A stretch of 64,000 bases of DNA from Frigoribacterium sp. Leaf263 (GCF_001422285.1 NZ_LMMO01000005.1:1-64000), one strand, 5' to 3'. Counted from the stretch's first letter, positions 17,110 to 25,513 are shown. Numbers and translations are program-made. The notes: generated from the letters alone by a model not told the origin.

Positions 17110-18159
17110 ATGTCACACCCCCTCGAGTTCGGCCTCGACACCTTCGGCGACGTCACCGAGCGCCCCGCGGGCGCCGACGGAGCCGGCACCCTCATCAGCC
17201 ACGCCCAGGCGATCCGCGACCTGATCGACCAGGCCGTCCTGGCCGACCGCGTCGGGCTCGACTTCATCGGCGTCGGCGAGCACCACCGCGTCGACTTCGC
17301 CGTCTCGGCCCCCGAGGTCGTGCTGGCAGCGATCGCCGCCCGCACCGAGCGCATCCGCCTCGGCTCGGCCGTCACCGTGCTGAGCTCCGACGACCCCGTC
17401 CGCGTCTACGAGCGCTTCGCCACCCTCGACGCGGTGTCGAACGGCCGGGCCGAGGTCATCCTCGGGCGCGGGTCGTTCACCGAGTCGTTCCCGCTCTTCG
17501 GCCTCGACCTGCAGGACTACGAGAAGCTCTTCGAGGAGAAGATCGAGCTGTTCGCCGAGCTGCTGAAGGACGAGCCGGTCACCTGGCAGGGCAGCGTCCG
17601 CGGGTCGCTCAGCGATCAGTGGGTCTACCCGCGGCCCGAGTCGGGCACCCTCCCGACGTGGGTGGGCGTCGGCGGGTCGCCGCAGTCGGTGATCCGCGCC
17701 GCCCACTACGGGCTGCCGCTGTTCCTCGCGATCATCGGCGGGCAGCCGGCCCAGTTCGCCCCCTACGCCGACCTGTACCGCCGCGCGCTGACCGAGTTCG
17801 GCAAGCCCTCGCAGCCCATCGCCATGCACTCGCCCGGCTTCATCGCCGACACGGACGCCGAGGCGATGGAGATCCTCTACCCCTATCAGGAGGAGCAGAC
17901 CAACCAGCTCGGACGCGAGCGCGGCTGGCCGCCCTACTCGCGCCCGCAGTACGAGCAGAGCGCGAACCCGACCGGTGCGCTCTACGTCGGGTCGCCCGAG
18001 ACGGTGGCGCAGAAGATCGCGAAGAACCTCACGCTGCTCGGAGCGTCGCGCTTCGACCTCCGCTACAGCATGGGCCGCCTGCCGCACGAGCACATGATGC
18101 GCAGCATCGAGCTCTACGGAACCGAGGTCGTGCCCCGCGTCCGCGAGCTGATGGCCTGA
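17110..18159 (+). CDS. LLM-class FMN-dependent monooxygenase (luciferase-like)
   Basis: 349 residues. A typical bacterial luciferase-like fold: EFGLDTFGDVTERPAG, LDFIGVGEHHRVDFAVSAPE, TERIRLGSAVTVLSSDDPVR and GRAEVILGRGSFTESFPLFG. It resembles the CE1758-type subfamily of Corynebacteriales and Micrococcales. It would oxidise an unknown substrate with reduced flavin in the cytoplasm. The ATG at 17110 has AGGAG at 5 nt; longer upstream starts read through the promoter. The palindrome at 17072-17091 suggests repressor control by a xenobiotic or aldehyde signal. Confidence 0.85.
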   Translation: MSHPLEFGLDTFGDVTERPAGADGAGTLISHAQAIRDLIDQAVLADRVGLDFIGVGEHHRVDFAVSAPEVVLAAIAARTERIRLGSAVTVLSSDDPVRVYERFATLDAVSNGRAEVILGRGSFTESFPLFGLDLQDYEKLFEEKIELFAELLKDEPVTWQGSVRGSLSDQWVYPRPESGTLPTWVGVGGSPQSVIRAAHYGLPLFLAIIGGQPAQFAPYADLYRRALTEFGKPSQPIAMHSPGFIADTDAEAMEILYPYQEEQTNQLGRERGWPPYSRPQYEQSANPTGALYVGSPETVAQKIAKNLTLLGASRFDLRYSMGRLPHEHMMRSIELYGTEVVPRVRELMA

Positions 18160-18166
18160 GGCCCGG

Positions 18167-18493
18167 TCAGCTCTTCTCGCAGGCGATGCCGTCCTTGTCG
18201 CGGTCCATCTTCGCGTTGGCGTCGTAGAGCGCCTTGTCGAACTTGACCGTGCCCTTGAGCTTGCGCTTCTCGACCGTGCCGTTCGACTTCTTGACGAGGT
18301 TGACCTTCACGCCGGGTCTGGCGATCCCGCCCGAGAACGCCTTCTGCACCGCGGTGCAGTTCGCGTAGGCCTTGGGGGCGGCGTGGGCGGGTGCCGCGCC
18401 GCCGAGGGTGAGTCCGCCCCCGAGGGTCAGGCCGGCGGCGACGGCGAGGGCGACGAACGTCACTCGGGTGCGGGCGAGGGCGGTGGTGGGCAT
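18167..18493 (-). CDS. Secreted excalibur calcium-binding protein
   Basis: 108 residues. The signal peptide ends around APAHAA. The mature part carries YANCTAVQKAFSGGIARPGV and the C-terminal excalibur motif MDRDKDGIACEKS, an EF-hand-like DxDxDGxxCE loop closed by two cysteines. The middle HNH-less region (NLVKKSNGTVEKRKLKG) is basic. The protein is secreted; its role is unknown. The ATG has AGAGGA at 5 nt. It ends 7 nt from the convergent LLM gene. Confidence 0.85.
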   Translation of the reverse strand: MPTTALARTRVTFVALAVAAGLTLGGGLTLGGAAPAHAAPKAYANCTAVQKAFSGGIARPGVKVNLVKKSNGTVEKRKLKGTVKFDKALYDANAKMDRDKDGIACEKS

Positions 18494-18612
18494 GGGGTCC
18501 TCTCGACGTGCTCGGGCAGCACCTGTCGAGATTGCCTCACGTCATCGCCGCGGGACAGCCCCGATCGGGTGTGCGCGTCCCGGGCGCCCCGAGCGCGGCG
18601 GCTGCGGTCGCT

Positions 18613-20595
18613 TCAGCGCCCTCGGTCGCTCCGCGCCAGCGCCCCGAGCTGCTCGTTGTACGCCTTCAGCTCGGCGTCGTCGTCGCGGTCGGCCTTGCGG
18701 TCCTTCCGCTTGGCCTCGCGGCTGTCGCTGCGGCTCCACATGATGGCGACCGCGATGGCGAGCGACACCGTCGGGATCTCGCCCACGCTCCAGGCGATGC
18801 CGCCGGCCGCGTACTGGTCCTCCATCGGGGTGGCGCCCCAGGTGCGGCCCATGGCGCCGTACCAGTCGGCGAGGAACAGCCCGGTGCTCGTCATGATGCT
18901 GAGTCCGAAGAACGCGTGGAACGCCATCGTCGCCAGCAGCACGAGCAGGCGCATCGGGTAGGGCAGGCGGCCCTTGACGGGGTCGATGCCGATCATCGAC
19001 TGCACGAACAGGTACCCGACGATCAGGAAGTGCACGATCATCCAGTAGTGCCCGAGGTGCGTCGTCGTGGCCCAGCTGAAGAGCGACGTGTAGTAGAAGA
19101 CGAAGAGCGACCCGGCGAAGAGGACGGCCGACACGATCGGGTTGCTGATGACGTGCGCGTAGCGCGAGTGCACCAGGATCATGATCCACTCGCGGGGGCC
19201 GCGGGTGCCGTCGGTGCGCTTGTGGATCGCGCGGAGGGCCAGCGTCACGGGGGCGCCGGGGACGAGCAGCACGGGAACGACCATGCCGAGCGCCATGTGG
19301 GCCAGCATGTGCGCGCTGAACAGGTACTCCTCGTAGACGTTCGGTGCGCCGCAGGTGATGTAGAACAGCACGACCATGCCGGCGATCCACGAGACGGTGC
19401 GTCCGGCCGACCAGCGGTCGCCCCGGCGGCGGAGGCGCACCACGGCGGCGAGGTAGAAGAAGACGCCGAAGGCGCACAGCAGCGCCCAGAGCATGTCGGG
19501 GTTCCACTCGGTGATCCAGCGCATCGGCGTGAGCTCGGGCGGCAGCAGCTCTTCCGTGAGGATCTCGGCCGGGGTGGGGTCGGCCAGATCGGCGGCGGCG
19601 ACCTGCTCGACGGGGGTGGCCGTGCGACCGAGGGCGGCGGCGACCCCGGACGCGATGCCCATGAACGCGAGCTCGGCCGTGATGAACCACCAGAACAGCC
19701 GGGTGGTCGCCTTCGGGTGGGTGGTCATGCGCGCGACCAGGAACCGCCGCTGGACGACGCCGAAGAGCCCGAGCCCGACGAGGGCGAACGTCTTGATCAG
19801 CACGAGCACCCCGTAGCCCGTCGTCAGCGCCGACCAGCTGCCGATCCGCAGGGCGGCGCTGCCGACGCCCGAGACGGCCACGACGACGAAGCAGACGATG
19901 GCGAGGGTCGAGTAGCGCGAGAGCACGATGGCCAGGCGACCCGTGTCGAACGAGCCCCGCAGGAGCGCCAGGGCGATCAGGCCGCCGAGCCAGACCGAGG
20001 CGCCCACGAGGTGGAGGGCGAGGTTCGTGACCGCGGCGTCGTGCCCGCTCGAGCCGGCCGCGTGACCCTGCTGGGCGATGGGGATCAGCCCGCCCATGGC
20101 GAGCAGCGTGACGCCGATCAGCGCCCAGATGTTGCGGACGACGAAGCAGAGCACCGTGACGGCGGCGGCGATCAGCGTCGTGATGAGCCATGCGTTGCCG
20201 AGCTCGGTGTCGGTGAGGAAGAACGCGAGCGTGCGCCCGAACTGGTCATCGAAGGTGACGGCCACGTTGGCGACGCTGAGGAACGTGAAGAACGTGGTGA
20301 CGGCCGACGCGACCGCCCAGAACCCCGCGGCGCCGGCGGCGATGTCGAGCGCCCGGTCGTACTCGGGTCTGGTCCGCGCCAGGGCGAAGCAGGTCAGGGC
20401 CAGGGTGCCGATGGTGGCGGCGGCGCCGATGTTGTTCATCATCTTGGCGATCGGCAGCCCGTAGCGGACGACCTCGCCCGGGTCGACGACCAGCGGCGCA
20501 TCGGCGGCCCCACCCAGCTTCAGGGCGACGAGCAGCGACGCGAACGCCACGAGCACGAGGAGTGCGGGCCCTGTGATGCGGGTGAGTTTCGGCAC
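18613..20595 (-). CDS. CopD-CtaG fusion membrane protein (copper resistance / cytochrome oxidase assembly)
   Basis: 660 residues, about fifteen predicted helices. The N-terminal half is a CopD-type copper-transport domain (HDAAVTNLALHLVGASVWLGGLIALAL). The C-terminal half is a CtaG_Cox11-type (caa3) domain (YLFSAHMLAHMALGMVVPVLLVPGAP, SIMTSTGLFLADWY, EDQYAAGGIAWSVGEIPT). It likely supplies copper to the periplasmic face or the aa3 oxidase. The start is the GTG at 20595, 7 nt after TAGGCT (leaderless). The longer ATG start at 20754 would translate a dispersed-repeat copy with one mismatch (20679-20696). Confidence 0.85.
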   Translation of the reverse strand: MPKLTRITGPALLVLVAFASLLVALKLGGAADAPLVVDPGEVVRYGLPIAKMMNNIGAAATIGTLALTCFALARTRPEYDRALDIAAGAAGFWAVASAVTTFFTFLSVANVAVTFDDQFGRTLAFFLTDTELGNAWLITTLIAAAVTVLCFVVRNIWALIGVTLLAMGGLIPIAQQGHAAGSSGHDAAVTNLALHLVGASVWLGGLIALALLRGSFDTGRLAIVLSRYSTLAIVCFVVVAVSGVGSAALRIGSWSALTTGYGVLVLIKTFALVGLGLFGVVQRRFLVARMTTHPKATTRLFWWFITAELAFMGIASGVAAALGRTATPVEQVAAADLADPTPAEILTEELLPPELTPMRWITEWNPDMLWALLCAFGVFFYLAAVVRLRRRGDRWSAGRTVSWIAGMVVLFYITCGAPNVYEEYLFSAHMLAHMALGMVVPVLLVPGAPVTLALRAIHKRTDGTRGPREWIMILVHSRYAHVISNPIVSAVLFAGSLFVFYYTSLFSWATTTHLGHYWMIVHFLIVGYLFVQSMIGIDPVKGRLPYPMRLLVLLATMAFHAFFGLSIMTSTGLFLADWYGAMGRTWGATPMEDQYAAGGIAWSVGEIPTVSLAIAVAIMWSRSDSREAKRKDRKADRDDDAELKAYNEQLGALARSDRGR

Positions 20596-20678
20596 GGGTT
20601 CCAGCCTAGGTCGGGTGTCCTGGGTGCGGACGCGGATCGTTCGGCTCCGAGAGACCGAGGCGGTCGCCGGGGCGGGCC

Positions 20679-20696
20679 CGAGGAGGTGCGGGTCGG
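20679..20696 (+). repeat. Dispersed 18-bp repeat, one mismatch
   Basis: CCGAGGAGGTGCGGGTCG, 17 of 18 positions, between the HU terminator and the CopD-CtaG start. Confidence 0.85.
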
Positions 20697-20726
20697 CGAC
20701 CGGCAGCACCCGCCGCCCGGCGCGCG

Positions 20727-20759
20727 AAAAGGGGGTGCCGACCGAAGTCGACACCCCCT
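20727..20759 (-). terminator. Rho-independent terminator of the HU gene
   Basis: On the minus strand AGGGGGTG pairs with CACCCCCT around an inner partly paired loop, followed by TTTT (20730-20727). It lies 23 nt after the HU stop. Confidence 0.9.
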
Positions 20760-20781
20760 GGGCTTCGTGAGAAGCGGAGGA

Positions 20782-21069
20782 CTACTTGACGGCGGCCTTG
20801 AGCTTGCTGCCGGCGCTGACCTTCACGCTGTCGCTCGCGGCGATCTCGAGAGCCTCACCCGTCTGGGGGTTGCGGCCCGTGCGAGCGGCGCGGTGCGTCT
20901 TCTCGAAGGCGATCCATCCGGGGATGGTGACCTTGGTGCCGTCGGCGACGGACTTCGAGACGACGGAGAAGAAAGCGTCGACGACGCCGCTGACGGCGGC
21001 CTGGCTCTGGCCGGACTCGGAAGCGACAGCTGCGACGAGCTCGGTGCGGTTCAGTGACTTGTCAGCCAT
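20782..21069 (-). CDS. hup: DNA-binding protein HU
   Basis: 95 residues, the standard HU length without the Lys/Ala-rich tail of many actinobacterial HU proteins. NRTELVAAVASESG, VVDAFFSVVSKSVADG and the DNA-binding arm FEKTHRAARTGRNPQTGE are all present. It forms dimers that bend and compact DNA. The ATG has GAGGA upstream. It lies 98 bp downstream of rpsN on the same strand and ends in a classical terminator. Confidence 0.96.
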   Translation of the reverse strand: MADKSLNRTELVAAVASESGQSQAAVSGVVDAFFSVVSKSVADGTKVTIPGWIAFEKTHRAARTGRNPQTGEALEIAASDSVKVSAGSKLKAAVK

Positions 21070-21167
21070 GTGATTGTCCTCCTCGGACTTCGTTCGTAAG
21101 ACGAGACGCGGCGTTCACCGCGTCCGTGCGGTAACAGGCCCGAGGGCCCTGTGGAACCGCGTAAAAC

Positions 21168-21473
21168 CTACCAGGAAGACTTCGTGATGCCCGGAAGCTC
21201 ACCGCGGTGAGCCATGTCACGGAAGCGGACACGGCTGATGCCGTACGCCTTGAGGTGACCACGGGGGCGTCCGTCGACCGAGTCGCGGTTGCGGAGGCGG
21301 ACCGGCGACGCGTCGCGGGGCAGCTTCTGCAGACCGCTGCGAGCGGCCTCGCGGCTCTCGTCGGTGCCGTTGGGGTCGATGAGCGCCTTCTTCAGCTCGA
21401 GACGCTTCTCGGCGTAGCGGGCGACGATGACGGCGCGCTGGTTGTTCTTCGCGATCATGCTCTTCTTGGCCAT
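21168..21473 (-). CDS. rpsN: 30S ribosomal protein S14, zinc-free long form
   Basis: 101 residues, the long form of uS14. [35 protein letters not shown] and [21 protein letters not shown] are diagnostic. The CxxC pairs of the short zinc-binding form are absent. It follows rpmG by 2 nt and belongs to the rpmB-rpmG-rpsN unit. Confidence 0.97.
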   Translation of the reverse strand: MAKKSMIAKNNQRAVIVARYAEKRLELKKALIDPNGTDESREAARSGLQKLPRDASPVRLRNRDSVDGRPRGHLKAYGISRVRFRDMAHRGELPGITKSSW

Positions 21474-21475
21474 TT

Positions 21476-21643
21476 TTAGCGCTCCTCGCGGAATTCGACG
21501 TGCTTGCGGATCACGGGGTCGTACTTCTTCAGCACGAGGCGATCGGGGTTGTTACGACGGTTCTTCTTGGTCACGTACGTGAAACCGGTGCCCGCCGTCG
21601 AGCGGAGCTTGATGATGGGACGGACGTCCTGCTGACGAGCCAT
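21476..21643 (-). CDS. rpmG: 50S ribosomal protein L33, zinc-free form
   Basis: 55 residues: [38 protein letters not shown], ending VEFREER. There is no CxxC zinc ribbon. The ATG (21641-21643) overlaps the rpmB stop codon by one base (TAATG), and the stop is 2 nt from the rpsN start, so the three are translated together. Confidence 0.97.
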   Translation of the reverse strand: MARQQDVRPIIKLRSTAGTGFTYVTKKNRRNNPDRLVLKKYDPVIRKHVEFREER

Positions 21644-21879
21644 TAGATCTTCTCCCCACGAGCGAGAAGGTCCTTCACGACCGACTCGATGCCACGAGCG
21701 TCGATGACCTTGATCCCCTTGGCGCTGAGCTGCAGGGTCACGTTACGACGAAGCGACGGCACGTAGTACGTCTTCTTCTGGATGTTGGGGTCGAAACGAC
21801 GCTTCGTGCGTCGGTGCGAGTGCGAGATGTTGTGTCCGAAGCCGGGGATGGCTCCAGTCACCTGGCATGTTGCTGCCAT
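21643..21879 (-). CDS. rpmB: 50S ribosomal protein L28, zinc-free form
   Basis: 78 residues: [20 protein letters not shown], then [11 protein letters not shown] and [23 protein letters not shown]. Only one cysteine remains, so the zinc ribbon is missing. GGAGGAAAG supplies the ribosome site. The promoter is about 170 nt upstream (22045-22074), leaving a long structured leader. Confidence 0.96.
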   Translation of the reverse strand: MAATCQVTGAIPGFGHNISHSHRRTKRRFDPNIQKKTYYVPSLRRNVTLQLSAKGIKVIDARGIESVVKDLLARGEKI

Positions 21880-22044
21880 GGTCTTTCCTCCGTAGATACC
21901 GTAGGGGCACCCCGTTCTGCGAACGGAAGTCCTCTACCCAAGGTCACTTGTCGGCGCGCGTCGTCCCGGTGACTCCGCAGGGCGGGGTCGGTGTGGCTCG
22001 GGATTCGGTGCACATGGGCGCAGAGAGCGCCCAACCAAAGAGCA
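21880..22044 (-). promoter_or_regulatory. Long 5' leader of the rpmB-rpmG-rpsN operon
   Basis: About 165 nt between the predicted promoter and rpmB. It contains two perfect hairpins: GGGCGC/GCGCCC (22016-22032) and CCGTTC/GAACGG with a 3-nt loop (21912-21926). It may mediate ribosomal-protein feedback; no known motif is recognised. Confidence 0.45.
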
Positions 22045-22074
22045 AGAGTACGCGACACGCCCGGGAAGACGCAA
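22045..22074 (-). promoter_or_regulatory. Promoter of the rpmB operon
   Basis: On the minus strand TTGCGT (22074-22069) and TACTCT (22050-22045) are separated by 18 nt. No Zur-like palindrome is seen nearby. Confidence 0.5.
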
Positions 22075-22075
22075 C

Positions 22076-22118
22076 CCGCGCCTCCTGAGGGTCGACGGCG
22101 GCAGCCGAGGAGGCGCGG
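22076..22118 (-). terminator. Hairpin of two dispersed repeats after zur
   Basis: CCGCGCCTCCT (22076-22086) pairs perfectly with AGGAGGCGCGG (22108-22118). It begins 2 nt after the zur stop codon and separates the zinc operon from the ribosomal operon. Confidence 0.75.
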
Positions 22119-22119
22119 C

Positions 22120-22557
22120 TCAGTCGCGCGACGGAGCCCGCGTGACCGCCGGGTCGCGCCCCGCGGCCTTCTCGGCCGAGCACGCGGCGCAGAGGCCGAA
22201 GACGTCGACGATGTGCTGGGCCTCGGTGAAGCCGTGCTGTGCGGCGACCTGCCGCGCCCAGGTCTCGACGGCGTCCGCCTCGATCTCGACGGTGGTGCCG
22301 CAGACCCGGCAGATGAGGTGATGGTGGTGCGTTCCGGGAGTGCAGGCGCGGTAGAGGCTCTCGCCCTCCTGCTGCAGGGAGTCGGCCGACCCGTCGTTGG
22401 CGAGATCGGACAGGGCGCGGTAGACCGTCGCCAGGCCGATGGGCGATCCCGCCTCGCGCAGCTGGGTGTGCAGCGACTGGGCGCTGACGAAGCCCTCGCT
22501 GCTGCCGAGCGCCTCGCGCACGGCCTCGCGCTGCCACGTGTTGCGCCGGACTACCAT
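22120..22557 (-). CDS. zur: Fur-family zinc uptake regulator
   Basis: 145 residues. The winged helix is RREAVREAL-like (WQREAVREALGSS) through GSPIGLATVYRALSDLANDG. The metal sites are THHHHLICRVCGTTVEIE and the second pair CAAC. The two CxxC pairs hold structural zinc. The gene is 18 nt after znuB, in one operon with the zinc ABC importer, which supports Zur rather than Fur identity. It would repress the Zur box in front of znuA when zinc is sufficient, so it is autoregulated. Confidence 0.9.
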   Translation of the reverse strand: MVVRRNTWQREAVREALGSSEGFVSAQSLHTQLREAGSPIGLATVYRALSDLANDGSADSLQQEGESLYRACTPGTHHHHLICRVCGTTVEIEADAVETWARQVAAQHGFTEAQHIVDVFGLCAACSAEKAAGRDPAVTRAPSRD

Positions 22558-22575
22558 TTCGCACCGCCGAGCATC

Positions 22576-23469
22576 TCAGGCCTCCTGTTTCGCGGCCAAG
22601 GCTACCCGCGCCGGTCGGCGGGGCCTGAGCGTCCGCGCGTCGCGACGTCGCCCGATGAGGCGGCAGACGAGCCAGATGGCGAACGAGATGGTGGTGACGT
22701 AGGGGCTGATCGGCAGGCCGCCGCCGAGCGCGAGCAGGATCCCGCCGACGACGGACGTCACGGCGAAGGCGATGCTCAGCAGCGGCACGAGGCGGGGGTT
22801 GACCGTCAGGCGCAGGGCGGCCGCGGCGGGTGTCACGAGCAGCGAGAGCACGAGCAGGGCGCCGACGATCTGCACCGACACGGCGACCGCGAGGCCGAGC
22901 ACGAGCATGAAGACGATGCTCAGCGTGCGCACCGGCACGCCGGCGGCGGCCGCCACGTCGGGATCGACGCTCGCGAAGGTCAGGGGCCGCCAGATGACCA
23001 GCAGCGTGACGATCACGACGGCCGAGATGGTCATCAGCCAGCCCAGCTGCGGGTTGTCGACGGCCACGATCTGACCCGTGAGGAGGCCGAAGCGGTTGGC
23101 CGACCGGCCCTGGTACAGCGCGAGGCAGAGGATGCCGATGCCCAGGCCGAAGGGCATGAGCACGGCGATGATCGAGTTCCGTTCGCGCGCCCGCGAGCCG
23201 AGCAGTCCGATCAGCAGGGCGGCCACGACGCTGCCGACGACGGATCCGGCCACGACGTTCGCGCCGAACAGCAGAGCCGCCGACGCGCCGGCGAACGAGA
23301 GCTCGCTGATGCCGTGCACCGCGAACGGCATGTTGCGGGTGAGCACGAACGGCCCGATCAGACCGCCGACGAGACCGAGCACCGCACCGGCGATGATCGA
23401 GTTCCGCACGAGGGCGACGAGCTCGCCGAAGTCCTGGAACGAGAAGAGCTGGGCCCACAGGTCGGTCAT
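22576..23469 (-). CDS. znuB: Zinc ABC transporter permease
   Basis: 297 residues with eight or nine helices of the ABC-3 metal permease family. NSIIAGAVLGLVGGLIGPFVL, MPFAVHGISELSFAGAS and GVPVRTLSIVFMLVLGLAV are typical. The start ATG overlaps the znuC stop (ATGA). It passes zinc from ZnuA to the cytoplasm using ZnuC. Confidence 0.93.
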   Translation of the reverse strand: MTDLWAQLFSFQDFGELVALVRNSIIAGAVLGLVGGLIGPFVLTRNMPFAVHGISELSFAGASAALLFGANVVAGSVVGSVVAALLIGLLGSRARERNSIIAVLMPFGLGIGILCLALYQGRSANRFGLLTGQIVAVDNPQLGWLMTISAVVIVTLLVIWRPLTFASVDPDVAAAAGVPVRTLSIVFMLVLGLAVAVSVQIVGALLVLSLLVTPAAAALRLTVNPRLVPLLSIAFAVTSVVGGILLALGGGLPISPYVTTISFAIWLVCRLIGRRRDARTLRPRRPARVALAAKQEA

Positions 23470-24344
23470 CGCGGGCCTCCGCCGTCGTCGAGCGGTTCGA
23501 GGTGGTGGTCGTCGTGCCCGTGGCTCCCGACGATGACGATGCGCCCCATCGTGCGGATGACGTCGACGGGCGTCCCGTAGAGCTCGCTGAGCACGGACGC
23601 CTGCAGCACCTCGTCGGGCGTGCCGATGCGGAACGAGCCGCCGGCGAGGTAGAGCACCCGGTCGACGACGTCGAGGATCGGGTTGACGTCGTGCGTCACG
23701 AAGACCACCGCCGTCTCACGTGCACGGCGCTGACGGTCGAGCAGCTCGGTGACGCCGCGCTGGTGGCGCAGGTCGAGCGAGATCAGGGGTTCGTCGCAGA
23801 GCAGCAGGGCGGGATCGGCGGCGAGGGCCTGACCGACGCGGGCCCGCTGCTGCTCGCCGCCCGAGAGAGAGGCGACGGGGGCGTCGGCGAACGACGTGGC
23901 GCCGACCTCGTCGACGAGAGCGTCGATGGCGGCCCGCTCGCTCGGGCTCTCCCGGCGGAGGCCCCACCGGTGACCGGTGACGCCGAGGGCGATCATGTCG
24001 CGGGTCCGCAGGGGCGTTCCCGCCTCCATCAGACGCTGCTGCGGGACGTAGCCGATGCGGCGGTGGCCGCGGGCGACGGGCTGACCGAGGAACTCGATCG
24101 ACCCCGTCGTGAGCTCCTGCTGACCGAGGATCGTCCGCAGCATCGTGGTCTTGCCGGCCCCGTTCGGTCCGAGCACGGCGATGAACTCGCCGGGGGCGAC
24201 GTCGAGGTCGAGCCCCGACCAGAGGGTGCGGCCGCCGAAGCCGACGCCGGCGTCGCGCAGGCGCAGCACGGCGTCGCCGCCGCGCCCGGCCGAGGAGGCG
24301 CGGGTCGCGACGGCGGGGGAGTCGTCGGGGGATCCCTGGGTCAC
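23466..24344 (-). CDS. znuC: Zinc ABC transporter ATP-binding protein
   Basis: 292 residues. Walker A is VLGPNGAGKTTMLR, the signature is SLSGGEQQRARVGQAL, Walker B is ALLLCDEPLISLD and the H-loop is VFVTHDVNP. I chose the GTG at 24344, whose GTGA overlaps the znuA stop; the ATG at 24389 would overlap by 49 nt. The first 30 residues are an atypical extension that includes TRASSA, encoded by an exact dispersed repeat (24290-24307). The family core only begins at VLRLRDAGVGF. Confidence 0.93.
   Translation of the reverse strand: MTQGSPDDSPAVATRASSAGRGGDAVLRLRDAGVGFGGRTLWSGLDLDVAPGEFIAVLGPNGAGKTTMLRTILGQQELTTGSIEFLGQPVARGHRRIGYVPQQRLMEAGTPLRTRDMIALGVTGHRWGLRRESPSERAAIDALVDEVGATSFADAPVASLSGGEQQRARVGQALAADPALLLCDEPLISLDLRHQRGVTELLDRQRRARETAVVFVTHDVNPILDVVDRVLYLAGGSFRIGTPDEVLQASVLSELYGTPVDVIRTMGRIVIVGSHGHDDHHLEPLDDGGGPR
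24290..24307 (+). repeat. Dispersed 18-bp repeat, exact copy (in CDS)
   Basis: CCGAGGAGGCGCGGGTCG, read on the minus strand as TRASSA in the non-conserved N-terminal extension of ZnuC. Confidence 0.9.
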
Positions 24345-25381
24345 CGGTCGAGTGCCGCCTTGATCGCGTCGATGTTGCTCTGCTGCCACGAGATGTAATC
24401 ATCCCCCTCCGGGAGGAGTTCCGTGACCGGCACGATCGCGACGTCGGCGTCGGTGGCGGCCTTCTCGACCGCCTCGGTCTCGGGGCTGGAGGTCTGCTCG
24501 TTGTACGCGAGCAGGTCGACCCGGCCGTCGGTGAACATCTTGAGCGTCTCGTTCAGCACCGCCGGAGACACGTCGTCGCCCTCCTCGATGGCCTCGGAGA
24601 AGGAGGCGGGGGTCACGTTCACGAGACCCATCTCGTCGAACAGGTAGCCGGGCACGGGCTCGGTGTAGGCGACCGACTCGCCGTCGTGGGCCGTCTTGAT
24701 CTCGGCCGCCTGGGTCTCGAGGTCGGCGACGTCGTCGGCGAACGCGGCGGCGTTCGCGGTGAAGACGTCGGCCTGCTCAGGGTCGAGCTCGCCGAGCTCG
24801 TGCGCGATCTCGTCGGCGAGGGCGCCCATGCTGTGCAGGCTGTAGAACACGTGCTCGTTGAAGGCGCCGTGCTCGTGGTCGTGCTCGCCGTCGGCCTCGT
24901 CGGCGTGCTCGTCGTCGGAGTGGGCCTCGTCGGCGTGCTCGTCGTCGGAGTGGGCCTCGTCGGCGTGCTCGTCGTCGGAGTGGCCCTCGGCCTCGGGGTC
25001 GAGCCCCGAGACGTCGACGGCGTTCACGACGACCGCCGAGGTGTCGCTGGCGCTGATCATGGTGTCGACGAAGGCGTCGTACCCGCCGCCGTTCTCGATC
25101 ACGAGGTCGGCGCGCGACACCGCGAGCTGGGTGCGGGCGTCGGCCTCGTACGAGTGCGGGTCCTGCGAGGGGTCGCTGATGATGCTGGTGACGTCGACCG
25201 CGTCGCCGCCGACGGTCCGGGCGATGTCGCCGTAGACGTTCGTCGACGCGACCACCGAGATCGCGCCTCCTGAGGTGTCGTCGCCCGTGGCGCCCGCGTC
25301 GCCGCTCGACGAGCAGCCCGAGAGGACGAGGGCTGCGGCGGCGGGCAGCGCGAGCAGGGGCAGGGTGCGACGGAGGCTCAT
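24341..25381 (-). CDS. znuA: Zinc ABC transporter substrate-binding lipoprotein
   Basis: 346 residues. The lipobox is LVLSGCSSS. The cluster A-1 fold shows VVASTNVYGDIARTVGG, SDPSQDPHSYEADARTQ and AYTEPVPGYLFDEMGL. A His/Asp/Glu loop with three 10-residue repeats (HSDDEHADEA) followed by EHDHEHGAF is the usual zinc-collecting loop. The start is the ATG at 25381, 7 nt after TAGCGT, so the mRNA is leaderless with no ribosome site. The Zur box lies between -35 and -10. First gene of znuA-znuC-znuB-zur. Confidence 0.95.
   Translation of the reverse strand: MSLRRTLPLLALPAAAALVLSGCSSSGDAGATGDDTSGGAISVVASTNVYGDIARTVGGDAVDVTSIISDPSQDPHSYEADARTQLAVSRADLVIENGGGYDAFVDTMISASDTSAVVVNAVDVSGLDPEAEGHSDDEHADEAHSDDEHADEAHSDDEHADEADGEHDHEHGAFNEHVFYSLHSMGALADEIAHELGELDPEQADVFTANAAAFADDVADLETQAAEIKTAHDGESVAYTEPVPGYLFDEMGLVNVTPASFSEAIEEGDDVSPAVLNETLKMFTDGRVDLLAYNEQTSSPETEAVEKAATDADVAIVPVTELLPEGDDYISWQQSNIDAIKAALDR
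24892..24990 (-). repeat. 30-bp tandem repeat in the ZnuA histidine loop
   Basis: Three 30-bp units starting at 24901, 24931 and 24961 encode HSDDEHADEA. Copy number probably varies among strains and changes the number of zinc-binding histidines. Confidence 0.9.
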
Positions 25382-25388
25382 GACGGCC

Positions 25389-25417
25389 ACGCTATTGCTA
25401 CTGATAATGATTGTCAA
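25389..25417 (-). promoter_or_regulatory. znuA promoter with Zur box
   Basis: On the minus strand TTGACA (25417-25412) and TAGCGT (25394-25389) are 17 nt apart. The palindrome TGATAATGATTGTCA (25402-25416 on the plus strand) matches the actinobacterial Zur operator and overlaps the -35 box and spacer. Confidence 0.9.
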
Positions 25418-25445
25418 AACCGCCCCCGGCTGCCCCGCCGACGCG

Positions 25446-25505
25446 ACACCCCGGAACCCGCGTTGCACCCCGGGATTCCGGGGTGCAACGCGGGTTCCGG
25501 GGTGT
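25446..25505 (-). terminator. Long palindromic hairpin, family copy 1
   Basis: Perfect 28-bp arms (25446-25473 and 25478-25505) with a 4-nt loop, starting 8 nt after the stop of the E2 gene. Each arm contains two ACCCCG boxes and an AACCCGCG box. It is related in sequence, with compensating changes, to the hairpin at 45788-45853. Confidence 0.85.
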
Positions 25506-25513
25506 GACGCGAC

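Noticed and set aside
18508-21057. 849-codon plus-strand frame opposite the CopD-CtaG and HU genes
   Set aside because: Low-complexity charged product typical of high-GC antisense frames; both genes beneath it have clear domains.
21880-22044. Zur box in front of rpmB
   Set aside because: I searched for a TGATAAT-like palindrome on both strands and found none.
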